NCBI GenBank assembly: GCA_963665525.1
Contig: OY762280.1
Coordinates: 3,720,001-3,784,000, forward strand
Reading direction: 5' to 3'
Length of the DNA stretch: 64,000 nt
DNA from: UBA12077 sp963665525
Lineage (GTDB): Bacteria > Bacteroidota > Bacteroidia > Bacteroidales > UBA12077
The notes beneath the pieces were generated by a model that was not told the DNA's origin, searched no databases, and saw nothing but the letters and a program-made list of their open reading frames with translations. A program made the translations under genes and the position numbers. Every line of letters starts with the position of its first letter. Position 1 is the stretch's first letter. Positions 1 to 8,280 of this stretch are shown here, piece by piece.

Positions 1-9
1 TCTTTTCAT
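1..9 (-). CDS. possible first codons of a leftward gene cut by the window edge
   Basis: The complement of the first nine bases reads ATG AAA AGA, a typical start (MKR) for an exported Bacteroidota protein. The DNA upstream of it (to the right) is A-rich on the complementary strand, as usual for translation starts in this phylum. Only three codons are visible, so nothing can be said of the product. It may equally be chance. Confidence 0.2.
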
Positions 10-82
10 TTGTTTATATTTTTCTTAATTGTTAATTTATTGCTATTCATATCACTTTCCTAAAAGGTTTTTTTTGTTACTC

Positions 83-228
83 ACTCCCGCAAATCCCGAG
101 CACATACCGCTCGTGAACCTTCATGGTTTTAATCTTGATACTATCAATCTATAATCATACAAATTTGCCTGTCTGTCGTCAAACAGGTGTTAAAATTAAT
201 TATCATGAAGGTTTCATAATTAGGTTCA
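83..228. repeat. structured gene-free region with nested inverted repeats
   Basis: The roughly 330 bases left of the tRNA promoter hold no convincing gene. They contain an exact 10-bp inverted repeat, AACCTTCATG at 116-125 against CATGAAGGTT at 204-213. A competing arm, AGGTTCA at 222-228, can pair with TGAACCT at 114-120. Two smaller hairpins are CGAGC/GCTCG within about 96-113 and CCTGT/ACAGG around 167-187. It could be a degenerate mobile-element end, or a structured leader of the leftward gene at the window edge. I do not recognise a known riboswitch. Confidence 0.3.
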
Positions 229-331
229 GTAAATAATTTAAATTTCTTTTCAGACGATTAAAGAAAGATAAAGTTACAATAGATCATTTTACAACAAAAT
301 TACTTTTTGTTAAAAAGGCTTAAATTATGTT

Positions 332-362
332 TTTGTATATGAAATTAATTTCTCTAATTTTG
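332..362 (+). promoter_or_regulatory. Bacteroidota-type promoter of the tRNA-Arg gene
   Basis: A TTTG -33 element (332-335) and a perfect TAnnTTTG -7 element (TAATTTTG, 355-362) are separated by 19 bp, which matches the consensus of the primary sigma factor of this phylum. The tRNA begins 12 bp downstream, as expected for a short or absent 5' leader. Confidence 0.8.
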
Positions 363-374
363 TGCACGATTAAT

Positions 375-446
375 GGCCCCATAGTTCAAGGGATAGAATA
401 GCAGTTTCCTAAACTGTAGATACAAGTTCGAGTCTTGTTGGGGCTA
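375..446 (+). tRNA. tRNA-Arg, anticodon CCU
   Basis: A full cloverleaf can be folded by eye. The acceptor stem is GGCCCCA with TGGGGCT (one G-U pair). The anticodon stem GCAGT/ACTGT encloses loop TTCCTAA, giving anticodon CCT. The T arm is ACAAG-TTCGAGT-CTTGT. The discriminator is A446 and CCA is not encoded (ACA follows). It decodes the rare AGG arginine codon. It has its own promoter and terminator, so it is a single-gene unit. Confidence 0.95.
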
Positions 447-458
447 CAATGCAAGACT

Positions 459-488
459 AGCTGTCGGAAATGACAGCTTTTTCTTTTT
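459..488 (+). terminator. intrinsic terminator of tRNA-Arg
   Basis: The stem AGCTGTC/GACAGCT (459-465 with 472-478) is followed by a T-rich tract to about 488, starting a few bases after the tRNA 3' end. From here to 729 I see only AT-rich leader of the next gene. Confidence 0.8.
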
Positions 489-729
489 GTAAATTTTTCT
501 GACAAAACTCAGAAAAAAACCTTTTGATAGAAAATTTTATTATTTAGAAATACCTACGTTTAATTGAAAATAAAAACACCTGCTCGTTTGGTTAATATTT
601 CGTTTATTTTAACGTATGTTAGTATATATTTCTAATATTTTCGAAATATTTCATCATTTTTCCCAATTTTATCATTTTAATTCCAAGCTATAGCTATTTA
701 CGTTAATTTTAGCACCAAACCATCTTATC

Positions 730-2667
730 ATGAAACGTACTTTTACTATTGTTCTAGCATTCATTGCTATTCATTGCTATTCGCAAATTCCAGAAGGATA
801 TTATAATTCGGCCGAAGGATTAAGTGGTGAAGATTTAAAAGCTGCCTTACATAATATCATTGATGATCATACAACATATTCATATACATCGAGTAGTACA
901 GATGTTTGGGATATTTTAAAAGAATCGGATCGAGACCCAAATAACTCAACCAATGTGATTTTATTCTATACAGGCTGGTCTGTTAATGCTGCACAAGAAT
1001 ATAACAATGGTTCAGGATGGAGTAGAGAACATGTATGGGCAAAGTCCAGAGGTGATTTTGGCACCGATAGAGGTGCCGGAACAGATTGTCATCATTTAAG
1101 ACCTGCAGATATTTCAGTAAATAGCGCTAGAAGTAATCGATGGTTTAATTACTGTAATGAAGAATATTACGACGGAGGTATTGCCACAGGATGTTACACC
1201 AGCAGTAGCGATTGGTTCTGGCAACCAAGAGATGAGGTGAAGGGAGATGTTGCCAGAATGATTTTTTATATGGCCACAAGATATGAAGGTGATGTTGCAG
1301 GTGAACCCGATTTAGAAGTCATAGATTCCATTCCATCCGATAACTATACCAAAGAACCTGTTCATGCTAAACTTGAAGCCCTCTTGCAATGGCATATAGA
1401 TGATCCTGTTGACGATTTCGAAAGAAATAGAAATGAGGTGGTTTATTCATACCAGGGAAATCGTAATCCTTTTATTGATCATCCCGAATATGTGAATTCA
1501 ATATATGGAACAGAAGATAACCATCCTGTCATTTCAGATATTAGTTATAATCCTGAAAATCCTTTCGAAACAGAAGATGTTACAATTTCAGCAACCATAA
1601 CAGATGCTGATGGAAGCATTTCGTCAGCCAAAGTAAAATGGGGAACAATTAGTGGAACTTATGGCCATGAAGTTGTTATGACAGCTGCAGACGATGTTTA
1701 TTCCGGAACAATTCCTGCTCAGGCTGCAGGAACTACCATTTATTTCGTTATTGAAGCGATAGATAATGATGAAGTAAATACTACTTCAGTTGAAAATACA
1801 GTCTCCTTTACTTCTGAAACCAATGACTTACCACAAATTGCAAATGTGGATTATAATCCTAAAAATCCGGAAAGTACTCAAAATGTTATGGTATCTGCTA
1901 CCATTACTGATAATGATGGAACCATTTCAACAGCAAGGATTAAATATGGATCTTCTTCTGGAAATTACCCGAACGAAGTTTTAATGACAGGCTCAACAGA
2001 TTCATATACTGGCATCATTCAGGCACGATCGAATGGTACAAGCATATATTTTATTGTTGAAGCCACTGATAATGAATCTGGAGTAACCGTAAGTTCAGAA
2101 AAGAATTTTATGTTTGAAGATCCTGAAAATATAGCACCAGTAGTCTTAAATGTATCTTACAGTCCTGAAAATCCAAGTTCTGAGAATGATGTCACGATAT
2201 CATGCGAAGCAACAGACGCAGATGGTACCATAGCAAGTGTTCTTTTACGATGGAAAAAAGGAACAGATGGTTATACGGATGTAAATATGTCTTTAACAGA
2301 AAATAAATATTATGGACAAATACCTGCTCAAAATGAGGGAGAAACGGTTAATTTTGTTATTGTAGCAGAAGATAACCGCGGCTTACAAACCTCTTCTAAT
2401 GGTAGTTATCAGGTATCCGAATCTACTGGATTAGCTGATGTGGATAAAAATGAAATTAAAATCTACCCAAATCCTGTTTCAAATGTATTATACATTAACA
2501 TACCTGTGAATTATTCTGTTGAGCTTTACTCAATCTTAGGAGAAAAATTAATGTCTACAAAAGAATCACCCGTGAATGTAAGTCGCTTTAAATCTGGTGT
2601 TTATTTTATTCTCGTGAAAACTGATACAGGAGACAATTTGAAAAGTATTAAGTTTCTGAAACAATGA
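730..2667 (+). CDS. secreted endonuclease I family nuclease with Ig-like modules and T9SS sorting domain
   Basis: Probable extracellular non-specific DNase/RNase. Residues 1-19 are a signal peptide ending before QIPEGYY. The endonuclease I (EndA/Vvn-type) domain spans about 20-255; it shows the WSREHVW motif (Glu100 metal ligand, His101 general base by family analogy) and the HHLRPAD..VNSARSN segment that supplies the second metal ligand. Three tandem Ig-like modules of about 100 residues follow (about 263-560). The last ~75 residues are a type A T9SS sorting domain starting IYPNPVSN and ending KSIKFLKQ. Export, cleavage and surface release by T9SS is therefore expected; no T9SS machinery genes are in the window. 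A paralogue with near-identical modules lies inverted at 17323-20082. It is probably monocistronic, with a terminator directly after the stop. Confidence 0.92.
   Translation: MKRTFTIVLAFIAIHCYSQIPEGYYNSAEGLSGEDLKAALHNIIDDHTTYSYTSSSTDVWDILKESDRDPNNSTNVILFYTGWSVNAAQEYNNGSGWSREHVWAKSRGDFGTDRGAGTDCHHLRPADISVNSARSNRWFNYCNEEYYDGGIATGCYTSSSDWFWQPRDEVKGDVARMIFYMATRYEGDVAGEPDLEVIDSIPSDNYTKEPVHAKLEALLQWHIDDPVDDFERNRNEVVYSYQGNRNPFIDHPEYVNSIYGTEDNHPVISDISYNPENPFETEDVTISATITDADGSISSAKVKWGTISGTYGHEVVMTAADDVYSGTIPAQAAGTTIYFVIEAIDNDEVNTTSVENTVSFTSETNDLPQIANVDYNPKNPESTQNVMVSATITDNDGTISTARIKYGSSSGNYPNEVLMTGSTDSYTGIIQARSNGTSIYFIVEATDNESGVTVSSEKNFMFEDPENIAPVVLNVSYSPENPSSENDVTISCEATDADGTIASVLLRWKKGTDGYTDVNMSLTENKYYGQIPAQNEGETVNFVIVAEDNRGLQTSSNGSYQVSESTGLADVDKNEIKIYPNPVSNVLYINIPVNYSVELYSILGEKLMSTKESPVNVSRFKSGVYFILVKTDTGDNLKSIKFLKQ
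1600..2400 (+). repeat. Ig-like module DNA shared, inverted, with 17620-18420
   Basis: This part of the nuclease gene is nearly identical in DNA to the complementary strand of its paralogue. For example, bases 1776-1839 match the reverse complement of 18166-18229 over 64 bases without a difference. The region coding the ISGTY...AQAAGTTIYFV module and the one coding WKKGTDGYTDVNMS are similarly close. The boundaries given are approximate, from reading both translations. Confidence 0.75.
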
Positions 2668-2672
2668 AAAAG

Positions 2673-2699
2673 AAAAACCGGCAAACTCGCCGGTTTTTT
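2673..2699. terminator. bidirectional terminator between convergent genes
   Basis: Stem AAAAACCGGC/GCCGGTTTTT (2673-2682 with 2689-2698) with a 6-nt loop, six bases after the upstream stop. A-tract and T-tract on the two sides let it serve both the nuclease and the leftward FG-GAP gene. Confidence 0.85.
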
Positions 2700-2717
2700 A
2701 CTCTCATCATTTTCAAT

Positions 2718-5700
2718 TTATTGTTTAACTATTCTGTATGCTTTTGAATTATTTTCAGAAACTATACTTAATATATAAATAGAAGCATCCCAGGAACTAC
2801 AATCAATTTCTACACGTTCTGAATTGAATTTGTAATTTGCAATTTTAGCTCCTGTAAGTGAATAAATCTCAACATAAGTATCCTTATAACTATTTTGAGG
2901 TATCTCAACCACTAATTTATCTTTAACGGGATTAGGGTAAATTCTTAAGTCAAGAAACAAGTCCAGTTTACCCGTTATAAACTCTCCTTCGAGTGTAAAA
3001 CCAACTGATGCTGTGAATCCTTCAGAATCTACTCCTGTAACTATGATATCTAATTCACCCATAATTTCTTTATATGATTTATTATTAGATATGGTAATCG
3101 TAAATGTCAGCGTTTCAGGATCAAAAATAATATATGGTGGTAGTGGACTTCCATCTGCAAGACTTGCAGTATAAGTAACCTCATCACCTAGTCCCATTTC
3201 TGTAAATACTTCTTCAGGTACGGTAACCGTTACTTCGCTTTCAGAACTGGTTGTATCAACAACAACTTCTTCTTCTGTAATCTCATCATATCCTTCTACA
3301 ACTAATGTAAAATCATCATAAACAGAAAGTCCTTCGTCATCTTCTACATTAACTCTAATAGATTTTAAATCCATATCGGCAGGAGTTCCTGATAAATTTC
3401 CGGTACTTGTATTAATTGTCAACCAAGCAGGTAAGTCTGATCCATCGGTTAAAGTAGCCGAATAGTTTAAAACATCTCCCTGATCAGGATCAGCAATGAG
3501 TGTGTCAACAATATCAAAACTATACGGTTCATCTTCTCTTGTAATTTGATCGGGGATATTATTAATTATCTCCGGGGCCTCATTAATATTCAATATATTT
3601 AAACTAACCTCCATTGTTTTTGTTAATCCTCCCTGATCTTCTGCTTGCAATAATAAATTATATGAACTTTTTTCTTCGAAATTAAAAATAACATTTGTTT
3701 TTAAGAACTTCCCTTCGATGATAAAATCATCATTATCATATCCTTCTCCTTCGGCAAACGATATAACATGCATATTATTACCTTCTGGATCTACGACATC
3801 AATTGTATCTACCACTATACCTGTTTCATTATTCTCTTCACATTGTCCATGACGAAGATGAACAGCAATAGGAGTATGATTTAAAGAATCGATAGAATAT
3901 TGATAAACAGACGTGCCTAAAAAAGTTCGGTTATCATGTGTTGATAATAATTCATTTGTCCCATCACCATCGAAATCCCCAAAAGCGGAATGTGCATCGC
4001 TAAAAAAATAACTATTCTTACCACCATTGTAATTGGCTGTTGAATAAGTTTGAATATATGGTATTGAATCTTCAGTTAAATAATCCCCTCCAAACATGAT
4101 AATTCCGTTTTGCATTTTTTGATATGCACTGTTATCGGCATTGTAAACATACCATCCTCCCGACATATATAATTCATTACAATGATCATTATTCATATCG
4201 GGTATGCTGGTTAATTCGCCTGCAAAACGACTGATATAGTTAGCTATATCAATTGCAAATGGCTCAGCCGGTATTTTTAACACCAAATCAGGGATACTAT
4301 CCATATCTTCGGCTCCAAAGAAGAAATACAGTCCCTCTATTCCATCTCCAGATCCCAACGCTTCTCTGAAATCAAGAGGCATCGTTGCAATATCCATCAA
4401 TCCATCCCCGTTAAAATCGCCACCAGTTAAACTCATTCCTAGATCATTGCTTGCATAACCATAGCTTTGGTCCGAAACTAAAAATAAGTCAGGTGTTGCA
4501 TACGCATCTGCACTGGCAGAACTTCCTTTTCCAAAATACACATTCACACCAGCATTTTGATAACCACTAATAGCAAAGTCATCAATACCATCTCCATTCA
4601 TATCACCCGGAGCAGTTGTCCTGGCTCCAAAGTGTGAGCTTTCAGTAACGGTATGATTTGGTGTTGTTGAAAGTGGACTTCCTCCATAATAAATAAATAT
4701 TTTGGAATCACCATATAACATAAAATCTTCTATGTTGTCATTATTTATGTCACCCAGATGTTTTACTCCAAAACCATCATTACCAGTTAGATTTAACGAT
4801 AGATCCGTTGTGTAATTTATGGTATGATCTATAGATAAATCAAAAGATTCTCCACCATAGTAAAAATCTACTCTAATATTTGAATAAACTTCGTGATCGG
4901 TAGTTAGAACTGCTATATCCGAATGGCCGTCCCCATTAAAATCTCCTTTTTCTAAGAGCCTTAATGTTTCTGTTCCGATAGATGTTAATTGATAGTCTTC
5001 GCTTGTTAAATCACCTGTGGTATAAAATTTTATAAACTGGCCATTAATATCAAGAAAAGCAACATCTTCAATGCCATCAGCATTGATGTCTCCTATATTT
5101 TTGGTTTGAAATAATTTCTCTTCGCTATAGACATCCTCATCATAAAGTACGTCTGTTGATGAAAATGTTGTAGCATTTCCTAAGAAAAACCGATGTCCAA
5201 AATGAGTAGAACTATTAACAGAAAAACCAAAATCATCAATGCCATCACCTGTAATATCATATAATACTTCCTTATTAAAATTTACTCCTTCCATATCAGA
5301 AAAATCCAAACTTACATCTTTAGTTAATCCGACTGATAGATAATTTGTTTTTCCAAAAGCTATATGATAAGTAGAGTTTGTTTCATCATAAATATTAAAG
5401 TCTGCCAGAGCATCATCATTCACATCACCAATATAGTTAATTTCAGTATCATACAATCTAACAGTATCTTCATATAAACTTAAAGGATACGATGCATTTT
5501 TTCCTAAAACATAGGTTTTGAAGCTGTAATTTGCAGGATCAGTATAAGGTGTTGTATAAACTATCTCCTGAAAGTTATCTCCATCAATATCGACCAGATC
5601 AATTGTACTTGGTCTGGTTGTATACTTGGTTTCTAATAAACTTAAGCTCCTGTCAGATGGATTACATGCAATCACGTACATTTCATAATCATACATCCCC

Positions 5701-6455
5701 GTTGGGGTATAAAAAGATATAATTTTATTCCCTGTTCCATCAATATCTCCTACTATACTCTTATTTTGATACATAATATGAAAATCTGTTGGAGAATATG
5801 TCATTGCAGTAAATACATCTGGGCTACTATTTCCAAAAATTATTTCAAATTCATCAATTTCCGAATCTGTTATATAATCATCGTATCCGTCTTCATCCAA
5901 ATCAAAAAAGGCACAGTAAATTGTTGGGAAAGCTGAAGAATGAATGGTTTCATCAGCCACTAATCCTGTTGCTGAGCCCAAGTAATATTGCCAGGTATTA
6001 TCGTCGTTGATTCCTGCAGCATCAGAATAACTATCGCCATTTAAGTCACCTAATGGAATAATCTCAGCATAAATAAGTTGTTTGTCCAAATTATTTAGAT
6101 CAGTACCTCCATAAACAATCATACTTTTGGATACTACATCATAAATGTTGCTTGTCCTATCATCAGCACAAGCACCAGCAAAATAATACATGTCATGTAT
6201 ACCATCACCATTGATATCACCTGCATTTTTATACTCCGATATGGTAAAATTTTGCTGATCATCAGGCCATGGCTGAGAATGGTAAATTTCGAGAGGCTCA
6301 TAAACATCATATCCGTTTATGCCGGCTTTTGTAAGAGAATGATTAACTTCTTTTATTTTGAATAAATCTGCATCAGAAACTTGCGCGATATTCTGCCCAA
6401 AAGAATATGAAACAAATAAAGAAGTTAGAATAATCAAGGTAAATTTCTTTTTCAT
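2718..6455 (-). CDS. large secreted FG-GAP/VCBS repeat protein with cadherin-like domains and T9SS sorting domain
   Basis: 1245 residues. A signal peptide (1-20, ending SYSFGQ) is followed by about fourteen FG-GAP/VCBS-type calcium-loop motifs such as GDINGDGIHD, GDMNGDGIDD and GDFNGDGLMD, spread to about residue 870. These probably form one or two seven-bladed beta-propellers. Then come a cadherin-like stretch (about 890-980) and an Ig-like dystroglycan/He_PIG-type domain (NEAPEIINNIPDQI..LPAWLTIN..LSGTP). The last ~80 residues (RIYPNPVKDKL to YRIVKQ) are a T9SS type A sorting domain. By family, such proteins are surface adhesins or carbohydrate/integrin-like binders; the ligand is unknown. 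No catalytic domain is visible. It is transcribed alone. Confidence 0.85.
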   Translation of the reverse strand: MKKKFTLIILTSLFVSYSFGQNIAQVSDADLFKIKEVNHSLTKAGINGYDVYEPLEIYHSQPWPDDQQNFTISEYKNAGDINGDGIHDMYYFAGACADDRTSNIYDVVSKSMIVYGGTDLNNLDKQLIYAEIIPLGDLNGDSYSDAAGINDDNTWQYYLGSATGLVADETIHSSAFPTIYCAFFDLDEDGYDDYITDSEIDEFEIIFGNSSPDVFTAMTYSPTDFHIMYQNKSIVGDIDGTGNKIISFYTPTGMYDYEMYVIACNPSDRSLSLLETKYTTRPSTIDLVDIDGDNFQEIVYTTPYTDPANYSFKTYVLGKNASYPLSLYEDTVRLYDTEINYIGDVNDDALADFNIYDETNSTYHIAFGKTNYLSVGLTKDVSLDFSDMEGVNFNKEVLYDITGDGIDDFGFSVNSSTHFGHRFFLGNATTFSSTDVLYDEDVYSEEKLFQTKNIGDINADGIEDVAFLDINGQFIKFYTTGDLTSEDYQLTSIGTETLRLLEKGDFNGDGHSDIAVLTTDHEVYSNIRVDFYYGGESFDLSIDHTINYTTDLSLNLTGNDGFGVKHLGDINNDNIEDFMLYGDSKIFIYYGGSPLSTTPNHTVTESSHFGARTTAPGDMNGDGIDDFAISGYQNAGVNVYFGKGSSASADAYATPDLFLVSDQSYGYASNDLGMSLTGGDFNGDGLMDIATMPLDFREALGSGDGIEGLYFFFGAEDMDSIPDLVLKIPAEPFAIDIANYISRFAGELTSIPDMNNDHCNELYMSGGWYVYNADNSAYQKMQNGIIMFGGDYLTEDSIPYIQTYSTANYNGGKNSYFFSDAHSAFGDFDGDGTNELLSTHDNRTFLGTSVYQYSIDSLNHTPIAVHLRHGQCEENNETGIVVDTIDVVDPEGNNMHVISFAEGEGYDNDDFIIEGKFLKTNVIFNFEEKSSYNLLLQAEDQGGLTKTMEVSLNILNINEAPEIINNIPDQITREDEPYSFDIVDTLIADPDQGDVLNYSATLTDGSDLPAWLTINTSTGNLSGTPADMDLKSIRVNVEDDEGLSVYDDFTLVVEGYDEITEEEVVVDTTSSESEVTVTVPEEVFTEMGLGDEVTYTASLADGSPLPPYIIFDPETLTFTITISNNKSYKEIMGELDIIVTGVDSEGFTASVGFTLEGEFITGKLDLFLDLRIYPNPVKDKLVVEIPQNSYKDTYVEIYSLTGAKIANYKFNSERVEIDCSSWDASIYILSIVSENNSKAYRIVKQ

Positions 6456-6521
6456 ATGTATAATAAATTAAAGGTTCATATTATAAAGATAATTTTTTTG
6501 ACTATTTTATTTTAATTTTTG

Positions 6522-6552
6522 AAAATAAAAAAGCTGGCAATTTGCCAGCTTT
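6522..6552 (-). terminator. intrinsic terminator of the hydrolase/DUF3108-like unit
   Basis: AAAGCTGGC/GCCAGCTTT hairpin (6530-6538 with 6544-6552). On the minus strand it is followed by a T-rich tract, about 20 bases after the stop at 6574. Confidence 0.8.
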
Positions 6553-6573
6553 CATCTATTTTTCTTGATAATA

Positions 6574-7257
6574 TTATTTAATTGCAGTTAAAACGGTATA
6601 ACTCATTATTTTACCACGTGAATAGCTTTCGCTTTTAACCGTTCCTATATCCTCACAAATCCAGTCTATTGCTTCCATGCGTACACTAAACATAGTACTA
6701 ACGGTCATCGTATAGCTGATTTTGTAACACTCGAATGTTCCTGCTTCGGTAGTTATTTCTTCTTTAGCCTCTACCTTTCTGTTGGTAAGCGCTGTGCTCA
6801 TTCCCATAACCCGAGCTCCATTTGAATAAATAGATGCATTTAACCTGCCATTAGGTAATTCATCGCCCACTTTTAAGTTTGCTGGTATTTCAAGGTTGTT
6901 CCCACTTACCTTAATCTCACCATCTTCGTATGCAGCTATTGTTGTAGCATCCATAAAACTTTTCATATCGAGCATATAAACACCATTTTCACATTTGGCT
7001 TTATACTCATTGGTAGCTAGATCTTTACCTTTTTTATCAAACGATTGTACATGTATTGATACGGATAAAACACCATTTTCATTACTTAATTCTTTTACAG
7101 TTTGTATACTACTTCCTGTAAGTTTATCTTTTGCATCGTAACTTGAATATTCAAGCTGTTTACCTTCTGTTTTGGGATAATAAAACGTGCAATCCTGGGC
7201 TAACGAAATAAAAGAAATTAGCAGCATCACACCTGTGATGAATATTGGTTTTCTCAT
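6574..7257 (-). CDS. secreted DUF3108-like (TapB-like) protein of unknown function
   Basis: 227 residues with a clear signal peptide (MRKPIFITGVMLLISFISLAQ). The mature part is beta-rich. It begins CTFYYPKTEGKQLEYSSYD and ends with a fold segment typical of DUF3108/LolA-like secreted Bacteroidota proteins (EEITTEAGTFECYKISY..IDWICEDIGTVKSESY). Three Cys remain in the mature chain. Such proteins are periplasmic beta-barrel half-shells of unknown role. It is the second gene of a unit with the alpha/beta hydrolase upstream (34-bp gap) and is followed by a terminator. The family name is from recall; the fold assignment is inference. Confidence 0.6.
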   Translation of the reverse strand: MRKPIFITGVMLLISFISLAQDCTFYYPKTEGKQLEYSSYDAKDKLTGSSIQTVKELSNENGVLSVSIHVQSFDKKGKDLATNEYKAKCENGVYMLDMKSFMDATTIAAYEDGEIKVSGNNLEIPANLKVGDELPNGRLNASIYSNGARVMGMSTALTNRKVEAKEEITTEAGTFECYKISYTMTVSTMFSVRMEAIDWICEDIGTVKSESYSRGKIMSYTVLTAIK

Positions 7258-7291
7258 TACTATAAAATTTTTATGTTAATAAAATATAAAT

Positions 7292-8113
7292 TTACGAATT
7301 AAATATATTTGTTAGGTAAGCTTCAAAACTAATATTAAAATCAGCAGGACTTTCATAGAAAAAGATATGTCCTACCTCTCTGATAATCTGGATAATACTT
7401 CTCCATATTGTTGGAACTTCTACACTATTTAAATAATCAAAATTGATGATCTGATCATATTCTCCATAATATACAGCTACCGGTATATTAAGTTTCTTTA
7501 TAATTTCTAACTGATCTTTATATGCTCCTTTTTTAACAGACTCATAAAAAATGCTTCTGGTTTTTATATCTGCTTTACGAATGATTTCAGGAATAAAATC
7601 CGGGTATTTTGTTTTTTCTTCCACAAAATAGCCTGCTAACTGATGTACCTCACTATCATCAATTCCCGCTTTAGCAAACAATTCATAAAGCTCATTTTTT
7701 GAATACATTTCTTTGGTAACAGGATTTGAATATGGAACCGATCCTAATAAAACCAAACCTAAAGGATTATTAAAACTACTAAATGACTCAAGAATAATAT
7801 TTGCACCAATATTATGCCCAACATAAACAGCATTTTTTAAGTCTAAAACTTTATTAAACTCAATCAAAAAATCACTTAGCCCCCTAATCGTATAATCTTG
7901 CTCTGGGTTGTCAGAATGATCAGATTTTCCATGTCCAATTAAATCCAATGCAATAAATCTAAACTGATAAGATAAAACAGAGTCAATAAGTTGTCGTATA
8001 AAAATTGCCGACGAAGATGATATACCGTGAACCATAACTACTGGATGTCCATTGTCTCTTGATTCATAATATGAAATCTCTTTCCCTTTAACCAGAATTC
8101 TTTTTTGTCTCAT
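7292..8113 (-). CDS. alpha/beta hydrolase-fold protein with Asn at the nucleophile position
   Basis: 273 residues, no signal peptide, cytoplasmic. The alpha/beta hydrolase fold is clear: an HG oxyanion motif (VVMVHGISSS, residues 26-34), strand 4 (FIALDLIGHGKSD), the nucleophile elbow VGHNIGAN (98-105), an acid site YGEYD (Asp220) and the catalytic His249 (EVGHIFF). The expected Ser (or Asp in epoxide hydrolases and dehalogenases) at the elbow is Asn101, read directly from codon AAT. The fold looks intact, so this may be a non-hydrolytic binding protein or a deamidation-activated enzyme rather than a pseudogene. It is likely co-transcribed with the DUF3108-like gene. Confidence 0.8.
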   Translation of the reverse strand: MRQKRILVKGKEISYYESRDNGHPVVMVHGISSSSAIFIRQLIDSVLSYQFRFIALDLIGHGKSDHSDNPEQDYTIRGLSDFLIEFNKVLDLKNAVYVGHNIGANIILESFSSFNNPLGLVLLGSVPYSNPVTKEMYSKNELYELFAKAGIDDSEVHQLAGYFVEEKTKYPDFIPEIIRKADIKTRSIFYESVKKGAYKDQLEIIKKLNIPVAVYYGEYDQIINFDYLNSVEVPTIWRSIIQIIREVGHIFFYESPADFNISFEAYLTNIFNS

Positions 8114-8280
8114 CTCATAAGATTTTTAATTTATATAAATTTATGAAATCTTTGAATGTCAGTCAACTGTTAAAACAATTAAGGGTAAATGCTTTTTAAA
8201 TAATCTTATTCTTGGGTAAAACTATCAAAGCTTAATCCTAATATTATTCATACATTTACTCTAATTTAAATTTATTAAGC

